Notes: a model not told the origin generated them from the sequence alone. A DNA stretch of 32,657 nucleotides from Kiritimatiellales bacterium (GCA_003246265.1 QKAU01000080.1:1-32657); one strand, 5' to 3'; shown: positions 6,349-16,341, counted from the first letter of the stretch. Translations and numbers: made by a program.

Positions 6349-7551
6349 CTAGGCGTTGATCAGGTTGTAGGTATCGAGGGCAATGACCAGTTCCTCGTTG
6401 GTGTGGATCTTGAGCGCGGCAACCTTAGAATCTCCCGTCGAGAGAATCGTTTCATTGGCGTTGTTCCGCGCCTCGTCGACCTTGAGCCCCAGGAAGGAGA
6501 AGTTTTCCAGGATCTTCGCCCGCAGCATCGGGTTGTTTTCCCCGACCCCCGCAGTGAAGACGATGCCGTCCACGCCGTTCATGGCGGCCACGTAGGAACC
6601 GATGTACTTCTGGATGCTGTAGCAGAACATCTCGATGGCGTCGATGCACGCCTGGTCACCTTCCCCCGCCGACTTGACGATGTCGCGCATGTCGGACTTG
6701 CCGGAGATCGCCAGCAGTCCGCCCTGCTTGTTCATCATGGTGCTGACCTGGGCCGGCGTGAGCTCCTGCGACTCCATGATATGGAGCGGGATGTAGGGAT
6801 CGAGCGCACCGGACCGCGTGCCCATGATGATGCCGTCGAGCGGCGTGAATCCCATGGAGGTGTCCACCGACTTCCCGTCCATGAACGCAGCCAGCGATCC
6901 TCCGTTCCCGAGGTGGCAGGTGATCAGCTTCAGCGCCTCCAGCGGCCTGCCAAGCGCTTCGGCGGCCTTCTTCGCCACATAGCCGTGGGATGTGCCGTGG
7001 AAGCCGTATTTGCGGATCTTGTAGTTCGTGTACTGGATGCGTGGAAGCGCGTAGAGATAGGCCTTCTTGGGCATCGACTGGTGGATGGCCGTATCGAAAA
7101 CCGCCACCTGCGGCGTCGTCGGCAGCAGGGACTGCATCGCCTTGATGCCCATGAGGTTCGGCGGATTGTGCAGCGGTGCAAGCATCGAGTTGCGCTCGAT
7201 CGCCTTCACCACCTCGCGGTCGATCAGGACCGAGCCCGTGAAATCCTCGCCACCATGCACCACGCGATGCCCCACCCCACTGAGCTCATCGAGGCTGGAT
7301 AATACGCCGCGATCGCTGGCCACCAGCAATTTAAGGATTTCGTCGATCGCCGTCTTGTGGGTCGGCAGCTCGATATACTGCTTGTCCTTCTCCTCGCACC
7401 CGGCGCATTGGCGGGTGATGGTCGACCCGGCAATGCCGATGCGGTCGGCCTGTCCCTCGCACATGGCCGAAAAATAACGGGTCTGGTCGTCCACCTTGTA
7501 GAGCTTGAACTTGATCGAGGAGGAACCGGAATTGAGTACAAGGATCTTCAT
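6349..7551 (-). CDS. ackA: acetate kinase
   Basis: The 400-residue cytoplasmic enzyme converts acetyl phosphate and ADP to acetate and ATP, the energy-yielding last step of acetate fermentation (reversible for acetate uptake). Family signatures are the N-terminal phosphate loop LNSGSSSIKFKLY (residues 5-17), GVGHRVVHGGE, the signature KYGFHGTSHGYV around residue 180, LGNGGSLAAF, DTSMGFTPLDG and the C-terminal FTAGVGENN. Length is that of typical acetate kinases (about 400), and the ATG at 7551 gives the canonical MKILVLNSGS start. It lies 16 bases after pta on the same strand, forming the classical Pta-AckA pathway and suggesting a fermentative or acetate-overflow lifestyle. Confidence 0.98.
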   Translation of the reverse strand: MKILVLNSGSSSIKFKLYKVDDQTRYFSAMCEGQADRIGIAGSTITRQCAGCEEKDKQYIELPTHKTAIDEILKLLVASDRGVLSSLDELSGVGHRVVHGGEDFTGSVLIDREVVKAIERNSMLAPLHNPPNLMGIKAMQSLLPTTPQVAVFDTAIHQSMPKKAYLYALPRIQYTNYKIRKYGFHGTSHGYVAKKAAEALGRPLEALKLITCHLGNGGSLAAFMDGKSVDTSMGFTPLDGIIMGTRSGALDPYIPLHIMESQELTPAQVSTMMNKQGGLLAISGKSDMRDIVKSAGEGDQACIDAIEMFCYSIQKYIGSYVAAMNGVDGIVFTAGVGENNPMLRAKILENFSFLGLKVDEARNNANETILSTGDSKVAALKIHTNEELVIALDTYNLINA

Positions 7552-7567
7552 GGCGCGGGCTCCGGGG

Positions 7568-8569
7568 CTAGTTGTTGGCTTGCAGGGCAGTCAGCGCAAC
7601 GGTTCCGACGATGTCCTCGACGTAGCAGCCACGGGAGAGGTCGTTGACCGGCTTGTTCAGCCCCTGCAGCACCGGGCCATAGGCTCCGGCACCGGCTAGC
7701 CGCTGGACCAGCTTGTAGCCGATGTTGGCCGCATTGAGGTCGGGGAAAACCAGGACGCGCGCTTCGCCGCCCACCGGACTGCCGGGCGCCTTCTTCCTGG
7801 CGACACCCGGTACGATCGCCGCATCGGCCTGCAGTTCTCCATCGATCACGATGCCCTTCCCTGCATGCTCCGACTCCACCTTCCGGCGGGCCAGTTCGAC
7901 GGCCTTGACCACCTTGTCGACCATCTCGCTCTTGCCGGAGCCGTAGGTTGAATAGGACAGCAGCGCCACTTTGGGCGGAATATCGTAGTTCATGGCCGAA
8001 ACGGCGCTGTCTACCGCGATATCGGCCAGCTGCTCGGCCGTCGGGTTCTCCACCAGTGCGCAATCGGAGAAAACGTAGGTCTTGCCGGCAACATCCATGA
8101 TGAAGAAGCTCGAAACCGTGGCCCCCTTCTTCGCCGCCTTGATGATTTGCAGCGCGGGCCGGACCGTATCGGCGGTCGAATGGGCCGCCCCGGAGACCAG
8201 GCCATCGGCCTCCCCGGCATGCATGATCATCATGCCGAAATAGTTGACCTGCCTGACGGTCTCCCGCGCCTGATCGGCCGTCACACCCTTGGATTTGCGC
8301 AGTTCATAGAAGGCGGCGGCATATTCCTCCAGCTTGTCGGAGGTGTTGGGATCGATTACCCTGATCCCGTCCAGGCTCCATCCCTTGCCCGCGAAATATG
8401 CGGCAATATCCTCTGCGCATCCCAGCAGGGTGATCTTGGCGATCTGCTCGCTATTCAGAATGTGCGCCGCTTCCAGCACCCGTTCGTCGCCTCCTTCGGG
8501 CAACACGATGCTGCGCCGCTTAACCTTTGCCGCATCAATGATTTGCTGAATAAACGAACTACGTTCCAT
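7568..8569 (-). CDS. pta: phosphate acetyltransferase
   Basis: The 333-residue enzyme exchanges CoA for phosphate on acetyl-CoA to give acetyl phosphate, the substrate of the adjacent acetate kinase. It is the short single-domain type (about 330 residues) without the N-terminal regulatory domain of E. coli Pta. Visible signatures are RSIVLPEGGDERVLEAA near the N-terminus, GLVSGAAHSTADTVRPALQI, and near the C-terminus VLVFPDLNAANIGYKL and GPVLQGLNKPVNDLSRG. The ATG at 8569 is chosen because the preceding in-frame sequence is unlike the family; a purine-rich GGGGAAA lies upstream. It leads the pta-ackA pair. A TTGCGG-N16-TAGCTT promoter and a 12-bp palindrome precede it. Confidence 0.96.
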   Translation of the reverse strand: MERSSFIQQIIDAAKVKRRSIVLPEGGDERVLEAAHILNSEQIAKITLLGCAEDIAAYFAGKGWSLDGIRVIDPNTSDKLEEYAAAFYELRKSKGVTADQARETVRQVNYFGMMIMHAGEADGLVSGAAHSTADTVRPALQIIKAAKKGATVSSFFIMDVAGKTYVFSDCALVENPTAEQLADIAVDSAVSAMNYDIPPKVALLSYSTYGSGKSEMVDKVVKAVELARRKVESEHAGKGIVIDGELQADAAIVPGVARKKAPGSPVGGEARVLVFPDLNAANIGYKLVQRLAGAGAYGPVLQGLNKPVNDLSRGCYVEDIVGTVALTALQANN

Positions 8570-8608
8570 TGGCTTGTTTCCCCGTTTTGGCTGTTGCAGC
8601 CGGCCCCG

Positions 8609-8656
8609 TTTTTGCAAAAATCCACGCAAAGCTAACACCTCGGGAATTTTCCGCAA
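8609..8656 (-). promoter_or_regulatory. candidate pta promoter with adjoining palindrome
   Basis: On the minus strand there is TTGCGG (8651-8656), a 16-base spacer, and TAGCTT (8629-8634). About ten bases further on is the perfect 12-bp palindrome TTTTTGCAAAAA (8609-8620), close to the expected start site, where a repressor could bind. The -35 hexamer is the same as in rrn promoter 4 and the rpsL promoter. A small GGCTG/CAGCC hairpin (8589-8601) follows in the leader. Confidence 0.45.
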
Positions 8657-8761
8657 CCCAATTCCTCGCCAATTATCCGGTGTTTCCACCTTTCAAGCCA
8701 CGCGGTCCTGCACGAAAACCCCGAATCGCCCTCCCGACCGGAAAAACGCGCCGGACGAACC

Positions 8762-8797
8762 AAAAAAAACCCGCCGCCATCGCTGGCCGCGGGTTTT
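8762..8797 (-). terminator. intrinsic terminator of the ribosomal-protein operon
   Basis: Twenty-one bases after the rplQ stop, the minus strand has a strong stem: AAAACCCGC pairs with GCGGGTTTT. A single G-G mismatch and an inner GCCA/TGGC helix follow, capped by a GCGA tetraloop of the stable GNRA class. An eight-base T run (8762-8769) ends it. This is a textbook rho-independent terminator closing the block from rpsL to rplQ. Confidence 0.9.
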
Positions 8798-8818
8798 CGA
8801 CAGGTGCCTGATCGTGCG

Positions 8819-9223
8819 CTACTCGGCGGCAGCCTCGACCACTTCGACTTCCACTTTGGGGGCGGTGATGGCGTCCACCCACTCGAGCAGCACCATTTCC
8901 GAACCGTCGGAAATGCGGCGCCCGAGCTTCAGGATGCGGGTATAGCCGCCGGCCCGTGCCGCAAAAGCGGGGGCAACGGCATCGAAAAGCGTCTTCACGG
9001 ACTTCTCGTTCTTGAGGGTGGCGACCGCCTGGCGGCGGGCCGCCAAAGTCCCCTTCTTGCCCAGCGTGACCATCTTGTCGGCCAGGCTGCGGGCCGCCTT
9101 CGCCTTGGGAAGCGTGGTCTGGATGCGCTTGTTGTCGATCAAGGCGCAGACCAGGTTGGCAAGCAGTTCATTGCGATGCGCGCTGGTGCGACCCAGTTTT
9201 ACGGTTTTCTTACGATGTCTCAT
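8819..9223 (-). CDS. rplQ: 50S ribosomal protein L17
   Basis: The 134-residue protein begins MRHRKKTVKLGRTSAHRNEL, the L17 signature, and contains NKRIQTTLPKAKAARSLADK and LGRRISDGSEMVLLEWV. L17 binds 23S rRNA near the peptide exit side of the large subunit. An acidic, Val/Glu/Ala-rich tail of about 15 residues extends past the usual end. It is the last gene of the operon, 27 bases after rpoA, as in most bacteria, and is followed by the strong terminator at 8762-8797. Confidence 0.98.
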   Translation of the reverse strand: MRHRKKTVKLGRTSAHRNELLANLVCALIDNKRIQTTLPKAKAARSLADKMVTLGKKGTLAARRQAVATLKNEKSVKTLFDAVAPAFAARAGGYTRILKLGRRISDGSEMVLLEWVDAITAPKVEVEVVEAAAE

Positions 9224-9250
9224 GGTTCCGACCTCTGGATGGTTTCAAGG

Positions 9251-10255
9251 TTAGTCGTCGATGATGGAGCCCTTCAGCAGGTCCGGATCGAAGGTCATGC
9301 CCAGCGAAAGGCCCATCTCCTGGATCTTCGCCTTGATTTCGTTGAGCGACTTCTTGCCGAAATTGCGATACTTGAGCATTTCGGCCTCGGTCTTCTGCGC
9401 CAGCTCGCCAACGGTGGTGATGTTGGCGTTGTTGAGGCAATTGGCGGCGCGCACGCTCAGCTCGATCTCGTTCACGCTGATGTTGAGCTTCTTGCGCAGC
9501 TCTTCCTTCTCCATATCGATCTGCTTTTCGCTCTCCTCGAACTCGATCAGATCCTTGTCGTAGGAGACGAACACGTCGAGATGGTGGCGCAGGATCGCCG
9601 CGGACATCGTCAGCGCATCGTCGGGATTGACGCGGCCGTCGGTCCAGATTTCAATGATCAGCTTGTCGTAGTCCGTGCGGCGGCCGACGCGGGTGTTCTC
9701 CACCTCGTACTTTACGCGGCGGACCGGCGAGAAGAGGCAGTCGACCGGAATGACGCCGATCGCCTGGTCTTCCTCCTTGTTCTGCTCGGCGGGGCAGTAG
9801 CCGCGGCCGATGCGCACTTCGAGCTCGGCGTCGAAGATGGCGCCTTCGGAAAGGGTGCAAATGACGAAATCGGGATTGAGCACCTCGATGGTGTCGGGGG
9901 CCACGATGTCGGCGGCGGTCACTTCGCCCGGGCCTTCCACCTTGATCCGCACCGTCTGCGCATCGCGGGTATAGCTCTTGAAAAGCAACTGCTTGATGTT
10001 GAGGATGATGTCCGTCACGTCCTCCGTCACGCCCTTCAGGCTGCAGAATTCGTGCGGCGCCCCCTTGATCTTGATCGACGACACCGCCGCCCCTTCCAGC
10101 GAGGAGAGCAGAACGCGGCGCAGCGAGTTGCCCATGGTGCGGCCGTAGCCGGCTTCGAAGGGCTCTGCGTAGAACTTTCCGTAGTTTTCGGTTGAAGCGG
10201 CGTCGTCCTTGACGACCTGCTTCGGCATTTCGAAACGACCGAGTCGTGTGGCCAT
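9251..10255 (-). CDS. rpoA: DNA-directed RNA polymerase subunit alpha
   Basis: The 334-residue subunit nucleates RNA polymerase assembly. The N-terminal dimerisation domain includes FEAGYGRTMGNSLRRVLLSS. The C-terminal domain (about 255-330) keeps the residues that contact UP-element DNA: VRAANCL has the equivalent of E. coli Arg265 and FGKKSLNEIK that of Lys298. This fits the A/T-rich tracts upstream of the rrn promoters in this window. GGAGGT lies seven bases before the ATG at 10255. It follows rpsK by 72 bases, the place where rpsD usually sits; no S4 frame is present there. Confidence 0.99.
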   Translation of the reverse strand: MATRLGRFEMPKQVVKDDAASTENYGKFYAEPFEAGYGRTMGNSLRRVLLSSLEGAAVSSIKIKGAPHEFCSLKGVTEDVTDIILNIKQLLFKSYTRDAQTVRIKVEGPGEVTAADIVAPDTIEVLNPDFVICTLSEGAIFDAELEVRIGRGYCPAEQNKEEDQAIGVIPVDCLFSPVRRVKYEVENTRVGRRTDYDKLIIEIWTDGRVNPDDALTMSAAILRHHLDVFVSYDKDLIEFEESEKQIDMEKEELRKKLNISVNEIELSVRAANCLNNANITTVGELAQKTEAEMLKYRNFGKKSLNEIKAKIQEMGLSLGMTFDPDLLKGSIIDD

Positions 10256-10327
10256 GGTATGTACCTCCCAGAACCGGGCGTTAACCGGCTCGTATGGTTT
10301 GAATACTTGCTGTCGGTGAAACTGGTG

Positions 10328-10831
10328 CTAGACGCGGCGGCGCTTGGGCGGGCGGCATCCGTTGTGCGGGATCGGCGTGGTATCCTTGATCGCCGTGACC
10401 GAAAGGCCGGCGGACTGGATGGCGCGGACGGCGGATTCGCGGCCGGCGCCCGGGCCCTGTACGCGGACTTCGACCTCGGTCATGCCGTGGCCGATCGCCG
10501 TACGGGCGGCATCCTGCGCGACCGTCGTTGCCGCAAAGGCCGTGCTCTTGCGCGAGCCCTTGAAGTTGCAGCGGCCGGCGCTGCTCCAGGAGACCACGTT
10601 GCCACGCATGTCGGTAATCGATACGATGGTGTTGTTGAAGGTGGTCTTGACGAACGCGATCCCGAACGGGACGTTCTTCGACCCCTTCTTGCGCTTGATG
10701 GGCTCGACCACCTCGTCCGCCAGCAGGTCGGCTGCGGTAGGCAGGCGCGACTTCTTCTCATCTGCGGGGGCTTCCGCGGGGGCGGCGGCCACGGGGGCCT
10801 TGACTTCTACTTCTTTGGTTTCTTCTGCCAT
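10328..10831 (-). CDS. rpsK: 30S ribosomal protein S11, with N-terminal extension
   Basis: The conserved part (about residues 50-167) has [20 protein letters not shown], the [16 protein letters not shown] segment and the C-terminal [12 protein letters not shown], which binds 16S rRNA in the platform next to the E site. At 167 residues it is about 38 longer than E. coli S11. The extra N-terminus is Ala/Pro/Glu/Val-rich and low-complexity, probably disordered. The first ATG (10831) is used, and no internal ATG precedes the conserved core. It lies 27 bases after rpsM. Confidence 0.97.
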   Translation of the reverse strand: MAEETKEVEVKAPVAAAPAEAPADEKKSRLPTAADLLADEVVEPIKRKKGSKNVPFGIAFVKTTFNNTIVSITDMRGNVVSWSSAGRCNFKGSRKSTAFAATTVAQDAARTAIGHGMTEVEVRVQGPGAGRESAVRAIQSAGLSVTAIKDTTPIPHNGCRPPKRRRV

Positions 10832-10858
10832 GGGAAAGATCCTCGATGATTCAGCGGG

Positions 10859-11263
10859 TTACTTCGTTGCGGCCTTGGCGGCGGAACGCGCTTCCTTGCC
10901 GCGGATGACGCCGACGGTGCGCTTGGCGCCCTTGCGGGTACGCGCATTGGTCTTGGTCCGCTGTCCGCGCACCGGCAGGCCGCGGCGATGCCGCATCCCG
11001 CGATAGGAGCCGATCGAAATCAGGCGGCGGATGTTGGAGGCCACCTCGCGGCGCAGGTCGCCTTCGATCCGGTAGTCGCTCTGGAGCACCGCGACCAGAT
11101 GCTGGATGTCCTCGTCGGTGAGGGCGTCGGCCTTCTTGGCCGGGTCGAGGTTGGCCTTGGCGCACACCTCCTTGGCGGTGGTGGGGCCGATGCCGTAGAT
11201 GTAGCGGAGCGAATACTCCAGCTTCTTCCTTCCGGGAATGTCAATTCCGAGTACGCGTGGCAT
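10859..11263 (-). CDS. rpsM: 30S ribosomal protein S13
   Basis: This is a 134-residue head protein of the small subunit that contacts the P-site tRNA and forms an intersubunit bridge. It starts MPRVLGIDIPGRKKLEYSL and contains the helix-turn motif YIYGIGPTTAKEV and the basic tail GMRHRRGLPVRGQRTKTNAR. The end is an Ala/Lys-rich extension of about ten residues. It follows rpmJ by 15 bases, the usual alpha-operon order. Confidence 0.98.
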   Translation of the reverse strand: MPRVLGIDIPGRKKLEYSLRYIYGIGPTTAKEVCAKANLDPAKKADALTDEDIQHLVAVLQSDYRIEGDLRREVASNIRRLISIGSYRGMRHRRGLPVRGQRTKTNARTRKGAKRTVGVIRGKEARSAAKAATK

Positions 11264-11278
11264 AGTTAAACTCCTTGG

Positions 11279-11392
11279 TTACCCTTGGCGCTGCTTGTGG
11301 CGCGGGTTCGTGCAGACCACCCGGATCACGCCCTTGCGCCGGATCACCTTGCATTGTTCACATATTCTCTTTACTGAAGTCCGTACTTTCAT
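11279..11392 (-). CDS. rpmJ: 50S ribosomal protein L36
   Basis: This is a 37-residue gene. The protein starts [15 protein letters not shown] and ends NPRHKQRQG. It has the L36 zinc site Cys11, Cys14, Cys27 and His32, so it is the zinc-binding (C+) form. GGAG lies seven bases before the ATG at 11392. Its first 35 bases overlap the 3' end of infA in a different frame, so the start lies inside infA. It is followed by rpsM after 15 bases. Confidence 0.97.
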   Translation of the reverse strand: MKVRTSVKRICEQCKVIRRKGVIRVVCTNPRHKQRQG

Positions 11393-11615
11393 CGTCCTGC
11401 TCCTGGTCGATCACCAGACGCCCCTTCGACATGTCGTAGGGCGACATTTCAACCCTCACGCGCGCACCGGGTTGCGGCATCCGGCGACCCAAGTCGCCGC
11501 GCCCCGCAAACGCCGTGAAACGGTGCCCGTTCGGGAGTTCCGCGTCAAAAGCGTGTTTGTCTATCACGGATATCAAACAGGCGTCTAGTAAAATAGTTTC
11601 ATTTTTCTCGCTCAC
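11358..11615 (-). CDS. infA: translation initiation factor IF-1
   Basis: The 85-residue OB-fold protein occupies the A site during initiation. The family core is seen as [18 protein letters not shown] and [17 protein letters not shown], the latter being the characteristic VELSPYD-GRI block. It is more diverged than usual and has an acidic tail ([15 protein letters not shown]) beyond the normal end near 72 residues. The start is GTG at 11615, overlapping the map stop codon as GTGA. The tail-coding bases double as the start of rpmJ, giving a 35-base out-of-frame overlap. Confidence 0.93.
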   Translation of the reverse strand: MSEKNETILLDACLISVIDKHAFDAELPNGHRFTAFAGRGDLGRRMPQPGARVRVEMSPYDMSKGRLVIDQEQDDESTDFSKENM

Positions 11616-12370
11616 GGCCCCTCTTCCGGAACGGTCAGGATCTCGGCCCGGCCCTGGCCGACGGCGACGGTGTGCTCGAAGTGGGCCGAGGGCTGGCGGT
11701 CCTGGGTGACCACCGTCCACCCGTCCTGAAGGGTTTCGGTCCGGTGGACCCCGAGATTGATCATCGGCTCGATCGCGAAGGTCATTCCGGCCTTGAGCAC
11801 GGGCCCCCGGCCGGGCGGGCCGAAGTTCGGAATCTGCGGATCCTCGTGCAGCTCGCGCCCGATCCCGTGGCCGACGAACTCGCGTACCACCGAAAAGCCC
11901 GCCCCTTCGGCCACCACCTGGACCGCGTTGGAGATGTCGGAGAGCCGGTTTCCCTCCACCGCCTTGGCGATGGCGGCATCCAGGCACTCCTGCGTCACGT
12001 CGAGCAGGCGTCGCCACGCAGGATCGACCTCGCCCACCGCCACCGTCGTGGCCGTGTCGCCCACGAAGCCGTTGTAGACCAGGCCAAAGTCGATGCTCAC
12101 CACATCGCCATTCCGGATGACGCGGCGGCCCGGTATGCCGTGGACCACTTCCTCGTTGATCGACGCGCAGATGTGGCCCGAGAACCCGTGGTAGCCGTAG
12201 AAGGCGCAGCGTCCACCCTCCTTGAGCGCCAGCTCGGCGGCATAGTCGTCGAGTTCCCGGGTGGTGACCCCCGGCGCGACCATCGCGGCCACCTTCTTCA
12301 GGATGGTCGCCGTCTTGCGCGCGCTGACGCGCATGGCTTCCAGTTCGGCTGGCTTCTTGACGATGATCAC
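11612..12370 (-). CDS. map: methionine aminopeptidase, type I
   Basis: The 252-residue cytoplasmic metalloenzyme removes the initiator methionine from nascent proteins. The five metal ligands of the pita-bread fold are present: Asp94 and Asp105 (SIDFGLVYNGFVGDTATTV), His168 (GHGIGRELHE), Glu201 (FAIEPM) and Glu232 (FEHTVAV). The substrate-binding His78 is in VVHGIP. The start is GTG at 12370 because the recognisable N-terminus (IIVKKPAELEAMRVSA) begins there; ribosome binding is weak. It sits between adk and infA, the common spc-operon position, 44 bases after adk and overlapping infA by 4. Confidence 0.97.
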   Translation of the reverse strand: MIIVKKPAELEAMRVSARKTATILKKVAAMVAPGVTTRELDDYAAELALKEGGRCAFYGYHGFSGHICASINEEVVHGIPGRRVIRNGDVVSIDFGLVYNGFVGDTATTVAVGEVDPAWRRLLDVTQECLDAAIAKAVEGNRLSDISNAVQVVAEGAGFSVVREFVGHGIGRELHEDPQIPNFGPPGRGPVLKAGMTFAIEPMINLGVHRTETLQDGWTVVTQDRQPSAHFEHTVAVGQGRAEILTVPEEGP

Positions 12371-12414
12371 GGGGAAGGGATCCTGTTTCGGCGCGGAACG
12401 CGGAAGCGGTCCGG

Positions 12415-13058
12415 CTAGGCGTTGAGAATTTCCAGGGCGGAGGCGCAGGTCGTAGCGGGATCGACCGAGGCATCGACATCGCGCAGCAGGCCATGCTTCC
12501 GGTAGTACTCGATCAGCGGGGCCGTTTGCCGTTCGTAGACGGCCAGCCGGTTCAGGACGGTCTCCTCGCTGTCGTCGGGACGCTGGTAGAGGGCGGCGCC
12601 GTCATGGTCGCAGATACCCGCGGCTTTCGGCGGGACGTTGACCACATGGTAGACCGCGCCGCAGGTCTTGCAGGTGCGGCGGCCCGAAAGCCGCTCGACC
12701 AGGGTGGAGACGGGAACGGCCATGTTGATGACGTGCGAAAGGGAACCACCGATCTCCGCCAACAGGCGGTCGAGCCCTTCGGCCTGCTCCAGGGTGCGGG
12801 GAAACCCGTCGAACAGGAACCGGGCGGCAGGAGCCTCCCCGTCGATCCGTTCGCGGATGATTTCCAGGATCACGCCATCGGGAACCAGCTCGCCCTTGTC
12901 CATGAACCCCTTGGCCCGGAGGCCGACGGGGGTCCGGGCATGGATCGCAGCCCGCAGCATGTCGCCGGTGGAAACGTGGAGGTAGTCGGTCTTATCCTTC
13001 AGGGACTCGGCGAGCGTGCCTTTACCGGCACCGGGCGGGCCCAGCAGGATGATTGCGT

Positions 13059-13062
<4 letters not shown>
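12415..13062 (-). CDS. adk: adenylate kinase
   Basis: The 215-residue enzyme interconverts ATP plus AMP with two ADP. The P-loop GPPGAGKGT is at residues 8-16, the AMP-binding region has STGDMLRAAI, and DGFPRT is at 85-90. It is the long form with a LID domain carrying a zinc site: Cys131, Cys134, Cys151 and Asp154, the Cys-Cys-Cys-Asp variant. The ATG at 13062 overlaps the secY stop codon as ATGA, implying coupling, and secY-adk-map is the usual order. Confidence 0.98.
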
Positions 13063-14399
<1,337 letters not shown>

Positions 14400-14421
14400 G
14401 GCGGGGCGCCCCTTTCGTGGG

Positions 14422-14862
14422 TTAGACGATTTCGCAGGTGCCGCCGGCGGCCTCGATCTTCTGCTTGGCCGTGGCGGAGAAGGCGTTGGCCTTGACGGTC
14501 AGCTTCTTCTCCACGGCGCCGTTACCGAGGATCTTGACGCCGTCGAACCGCCCGTTGGCCAGGCCCTTCTCCCGCAGCAGCGCAATCGTCACTTCGGTCC
14601 CGTCTTCGAAGGTGTTCAGCGCCGCGAGGTTGATCGGCAGGATCTCCTTGGCGTTGTAGTTCTTGAATCCGCGCTTGGGCAGCTTGCGGACCAGCGGCAT
14701 CTGTCCGCCTTCGAACAGCGGCTTGTGCTTGTGGCCTGTGCGCGCATACTGGCCCTTGTGGCCCCGGCCGGCGGTCTTGCCCTTGCCCGACGCGCGGCCG
14801 CGCCCGACGCGGATCTTGCGGTGGCTGGAACCCTCCGCTCCCTTTAGTGAATGCAAATCCAT
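14422..14862 (-). CDS. rplO: 50S ribosomal protein L15
   Basis: The 146-residue large-subunit protein is involved in late assembly. It begins [20 protein letters not shown] and has the L15 Gly/Arg-rich [18 protein letters not shown] segment, [17 protein letters not shown], and a C-terminal alpha/beta part ending [11 protein letters not shown]. It follows rpsE by 21 bases. L30 (rpmD) normally lies between these two genes but is absent. Confidence 0.98.
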   Translation of the reverse strand: MDLHSLKGAEGSSHRKIRVGRGRASGKGKTAGRGHKGQYARTGHKHKPLFEGGQMPLVRKLPKRGFKNYNAKEILPINLAALNTFEDGTEVTIALLREKGLANGRFDGVKILGNGAVEKKLTVKANAFSATAKQKIEAAGGTCEIV

Positions 14863-14883
14863 GGTTGGAATCCCCTTCTGCGG

Positions 14884-15432
14884 CTAGCCCTTGCGGAGGG
14901 CCAGGGCCGACTCCTTGGAGCGGAGCTGCCCCAACGCCTTGAGCGTTGCCTTGGTTACGTTGAGATGGTTGTTGGAACCGAGCGATTTCGCCAGCACGTC
15001 GCGGACCCCGGCCAGCTCGAGCACGGCGCGGCACGGGCCGCCCGCAATGATGCCGGTACCTTCCGACGCGGGGCGGATCAGGACCTGCGCACCGCTGAAC
15101 TTGCCGAGGGCGTCATGCGGAAGCGTCGTTCCGCGCATGGTGACGGTTTCCAGGTTGCGCTTGGCAACGTCGCCGGCCTTGCGGATCGCTTCCGAGACTT
15201 CGGCCGCCTTGCCGAGGCCGTAGCCGACGCGGCCCTTGCGGTCGCCAACCACGACGAGCGCGCCGAAGCTGAAGCGACGGCCACCCTTGACCACCTTCGA
15301 GTTGCGGCTGATGTGGACCACGCGTTCCTCGAACTCCGGCTTTTCGCGGACCTCCGACTGCTGGTCGTCGCGCTGCCTGCGCCCACGGCCCCCATCGCGG
15401 CGGCCCCTGCGTTCTGTACGTTCTTCTGCCAT
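14884..15432 (-). CDS. rpsE: 30S ribosomal protein S5
   Basis: The 182-residue protein is important for decoding fidelity at the mRNA entry site. The dsRNA-binding-like N-domain has [20 protein letters not shown] and [18 protein letters not shown]. The C-domain has [19 protein letters not shown] and [17 protein letters not shown]. The first 30 residues are an Arg/Gly/Asp/Glu-rich low-complexity extension. It lies 16 bases after rplR. Confidence 0.98.
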   Translation of the reverse strand: MAEERTERRGRRDGGRGRRQRDDQQSEVREKPEFEERVVHISRNSKVVKGGRRFSFGALVVVGDRKGRVGYGLGKAAEVSEAIRKAGDVAKRNLETVTMRGTTLPHDALGKFSGAQVLIRPASEGTGIIAGGPCRAVLELAGVRDVLAKSLGSNNHLNVTKATLKALGQLRSKESALALRKG

Positions 15433-15448
15433 GTGGGAAGCTCCTTGC

Positions 15449-15784
15449 CTAGAATTTGAGTCCCGCTGCGCGGGCGCTGTCCGCGAGCGACTTGAGGTTG
15501 CTGCCGAAGGTGAAGCCGCCGCGGTCGAAGACCACGGTCTCGATCCCCTTGCCCTTGGCGAGTTCGGCGGCCTTGGTGCCGAGCGCCTTCGCGGCCTCGG
15601 CGTTCTTGCCCTCCGAGGCGACCCCGCAAAGCGTCACGCGGGCTTCGTCGTCGATGAACTGCACCTCGAGGCGCTTGTTGGAGCGGAACACCGCCATGCG
15701 CGGGCGCGCGGCCGTTCCGCTGACCTTGTTGCGTACGCGGTAATGGCGACGCGTCCTTAGATCCTTCTTGCTCTGCATGCTCAT
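15449..15784 (-). CDS. rplR: 50S ribosomal protein L18
   Basis: The 111-residue 5S rRNA-binding protein is part of the central protuberance. It contains [36 protein letters not shown], and the C-terminal [19 protein letters not shown]. The ATG at 15784, two bases after the rplF stop, is used; a second in-frame ATG two codons later (15778) is also possible. It is followed by rpsE after 16 bases. Confidence 0.97.
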   Translation of the reverse strand: MSMQSKKDLRTRRHYRVRNKVSGTAARPRMAVFRSNKRLEVQFIDDEARVTLCGVASEGKNAEAAKALGTKAAELAKGKGIETVVFDRGGFTFGSNLKSLADSARAAGLKF

Positions 15785-15786
15785 GG

Positions 15787-16323
15787 TTATGCCACCGCCT
15801 TGCCTTCCTTGCGGCGCACACGCTCGTTGGAGTAGCGGACGCCCTTGCCCTTGTACGGTTCCGCCGGCGCGTAGTCGCGGATGCGTGCCGCCACTTCGCC
15901 GACCAGCTGCTTGTCGATCCCTTCGACGGAGACGTTGGTGCCGCCCTGGACATCGACCTTGATCCCCTCGGGGATCGCATAGTTGATGTCGTGCGAATAG
16001 CCCAGGGTAAGGACGATCGCGTTGCCCTTCATCTGCGCCTTGTAGCCGACGCCTTCGATCACCAGGTCCTTGCGGTAGCCCTGCGTCACGCCGAGGATCA
16101 TGTTGTTGACCAGGCTGCGGACCGTGCCGAACATGGCCTTGCCGAACTTCGACGCGTCCTTGCGGGACACGACGACGGCACCGTCCTCGACGGCCACGCC
16201 GATGCACGCGGGCGCGGTGTACTTGCTCTCGCCCTTGGCGCCCTTGACGGCGACGGTCTGGCCCTTCACCTCAACGGTGACGCCGGCGGGAACTGCGATG
16301 GGTTGCTTGCCTATTCTTGACAT
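15787..16323 (-). CDS. rplF: 50S ribosomal protein L6
   Basis: The 178-residue protein sits at the base of the L7/L12 stalk near the sarcin-ricin loop. It begins MSRIGKQPIAVPAGVTVEVK, has YRKDLVIEGVGYKAQMKGN and DINYAIPEGIKVDVQGGT, and ends with the L6 signature PAEPYKGKGVRYSNERVRRK. The first ATG is 18 bases after rpsH. Confidence 0.98.
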   Translation of the reverse strand: MSRIGKQPIAVPAGVTVEVKGQTVAVKGAKGESKYTAPACIGVAVEDGAVVVSRKDASKFGKAMFGTVRSLVNNMILGVTQGYRKDLVIEGVGYKAQMKGNAIVLTLGYSHDINYAIPEGIKVDVQGGTNVSVEGIDKQLVGEVAARIRDYAPAEPYKGKGVRYSNERVRRKEGKAVA

Positions 16324-16341
16324 ACCTAAACTCCAGCCTTC

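Noticed and set aside
10256-10327. Possible rpsD or another small gene in the rpsK-rpoA gap
   Set aside because: Only 72 bases are available, and they hold just the rpoA ribosome binding site; S4 needs about 600 bases.
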